Shown one piece after another: positions 13,388-13,996 of a DNA stretch of 13,996 nucleotides; the stretch's first letter is position 1, and each line of letters opens with the position of its first letter. The stretch comes from SIG636 sp045604285. Lineage in GTDB: Bacteria > Bacillota > Clostridia > Oscillospirales > CAG-382. The notes beneath the pieces are model-generated. The model was not told the DNA's origin, did not search any database, and saw only the letters and a list, made by a program, of their open reading frames with translations. The stretch is from NCBI GenBank assembly GCA_045604285.1, contig JAZUNS010000110.1, positions 1-13,996 of the forward strand. The letters are read 5' to 3'. Position numbers and translations under genes: made by a program.

Positions 13388-13915
13388 ATGATAATAAGAC
13401 AGGAACGTCCTGAGGATTTTGAAACCATAGACAAAATACACGACCTTGCTTTTGGCCACGATTGGGAAAGCAAGCTTATAAGAAATTTACGCACCGAAGA
13501 GGGTTACGACCCGACGTTATCCCTGGTTGCAGAGCATGAGGGCAAGGTGGTTGGGCATATTTTGTTCAGCCGAATAACAATAGAATCCCCCGTAAGCAGC
13601 GTACCCGCCCTTATACTTGCGCCTTTGGCGGTGTTTAAGGAGTACCGAGGAATAAAAGCAGGTACCATGCTGGTAAGTGAGGGCATACGTATTGCCAAGG
13701 AACGCAGCGAAAAAATGATTTTGGTCTACGGACATAGATTTTACGAGCGCTTTGGGTTTACCATGGCACACGAAAAAGGCATTTTCCGCCCCAACCCCAT
13801 AAAGGGCGAATTGGTGCGCCTGCTGGAGCTGGAAGATGGCGCCGCCGACGGTGCAATGGGAGTTATCAAATATCCCGTATCCTTCCGTCCGCTGATTGAA
13901 GAGTGGTACAAATAA
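13388..13915 (+). CDS. GNAT-family N-acetyltransferase (YhbS-like)
   Basis: Probably transfers an acetyl group from acetyl-CoA to an amine of a small molecule or protein; substrate unknown. The 175 residues show the GNAT N-terminal part (MIIRQERPEDFETIDKIHD), the central strand GKVVGHILFSRI (53-64), the LAPLAVFKEYRGIKAG motif A (79-94) and a terminal FYERFGF typical of the fold. The usual acetyl-CoA loop pattern Q/R-x-x-G-x-G reads R-G-I-K-A-G, so the first conserved glycine is lysine. GGAGGA lies before the ATG. Confidence 0.88.
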   Translation: MIIRQERPEDFETIDKIHDLAFGHDWESKLIRNLRTEEGYDPTLSLVAEHEGKVVGHILFSRITIESPVSSVPALILAPLAVFKEYRGIKAGTMLVSEGIRIAKERSEKMILVYGHRFYERFGFTMAHEKGIFRPNPIKGELVRLLELEDGAADGAMGVIKYPVSFRPLIEEWYK

Positions 13916-13919
13916 TACA

Positions 13920-13948
13920 CCCCCACAAAAGCTACGCTTTTGCGGGGG
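13920..13948. repeat. GC-rich hairpin after the acetyltransferase gene
   Basis: CCCCC-A-CAAAAGC (13920-13932) pairs with GCTTTTG-C-GGGGG (13936-13948): 12 pairs with one A-C mismatch and a 3-base loop. It lies just after the stop codon, where a terminator is expected, but no T run follows on the plus strand. The bases beyond it (13949-13996) hold further C/G runs that can pair in other ways, and no gene I can support. Confidence 0.5.
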
Positions 13949-13996
13949 ACCCCGGGATTTGATACGGGGGAAACACCATTTTTGTTCGTTCGCACC

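Noticed and set aside
13741..13995. A minus-strand frame running off the window end
   Set aside because: It reads through the GC-rich hairpin and the antisense of the acetyltransferase gene, with no family resemblance.
13949..13996. The 3' part of a tRNA gene on the minus strand
   Set aside because: The bases faintly recall a T-arm, but no GTTCRA core, acceptor pairing or CCA end can be put together within the window.

Overview
The window looks like chromosomal core DNA from an anaerobic Bacillota, most likely a gut-type Clostridia (Oscillospiraceae/Ruminococcaceae-like). The basis is the Firmicutes gene order rpmG-secE-nusG-rplK-rplA-rplJ-rplL, a zinc-ribbon L33, an fhs gene, a clostridial L10 leader, strong AGGAGG ribosome binding sites and near-consensus sigma-A promoters. 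I see no prophage, insertion sequence, CRISPR array, tRNA or rRNA gene.

Layout. (1) 1-429 (+): the 3' end of a probable GH31-family alpha-glycosidase, with a terminator. (2) 430-791: no gene, but a dense cluster of hairpins, including two near-copies of one terminator element and two adjoining long palindromes. (3) 792-4807 (-): the translation/secretion block. Promoter P1 drives rpmG-secE-nusG and probably rplK-rplA. A second promoter upstream of an L10 leader with an attenuator drives rplJ-rplL. An L1-type operator lies just before rplK. rpoB does not follow rplL here. (4) 4837-10292 (-): a six-gene operon deoB-fhs-tsaE-tsaB-rpiB-membrane protein from one good promoter. It handles pentose phosphates (DeoB, RpiB), activates formate for one-carbon metabolism (Fhs) and makes t6A-modified tRNA (TsaB/TsaE). 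Its apparent terminator physically overlaps the promoter of the next (rpmG) operon. (5) 10319-12753 (+): a divergent polar amino-acid ABC transporter operon (lipoprotein, permease, ATPase) with promoter and terminator. (6) 12770-13915 (+): a DUF218/YdcF-family protein and a GNAT acetyltransferase. A GC-rich hairpin sits at the window end.

Most notable: a SecE with a signal-peptide-like N-terminus and a 13-residue Ser/Glu repeat inserted before its core; a substrate-binding lipoprotein whose two lobes are in swapped order, as in a circular permutation; and a terminator whose 5' arm lies inside the next operon's promoter, so that only read-through transcripts should be able to form it. All calls come from reading the sequence; no database search or folding calculation was run.
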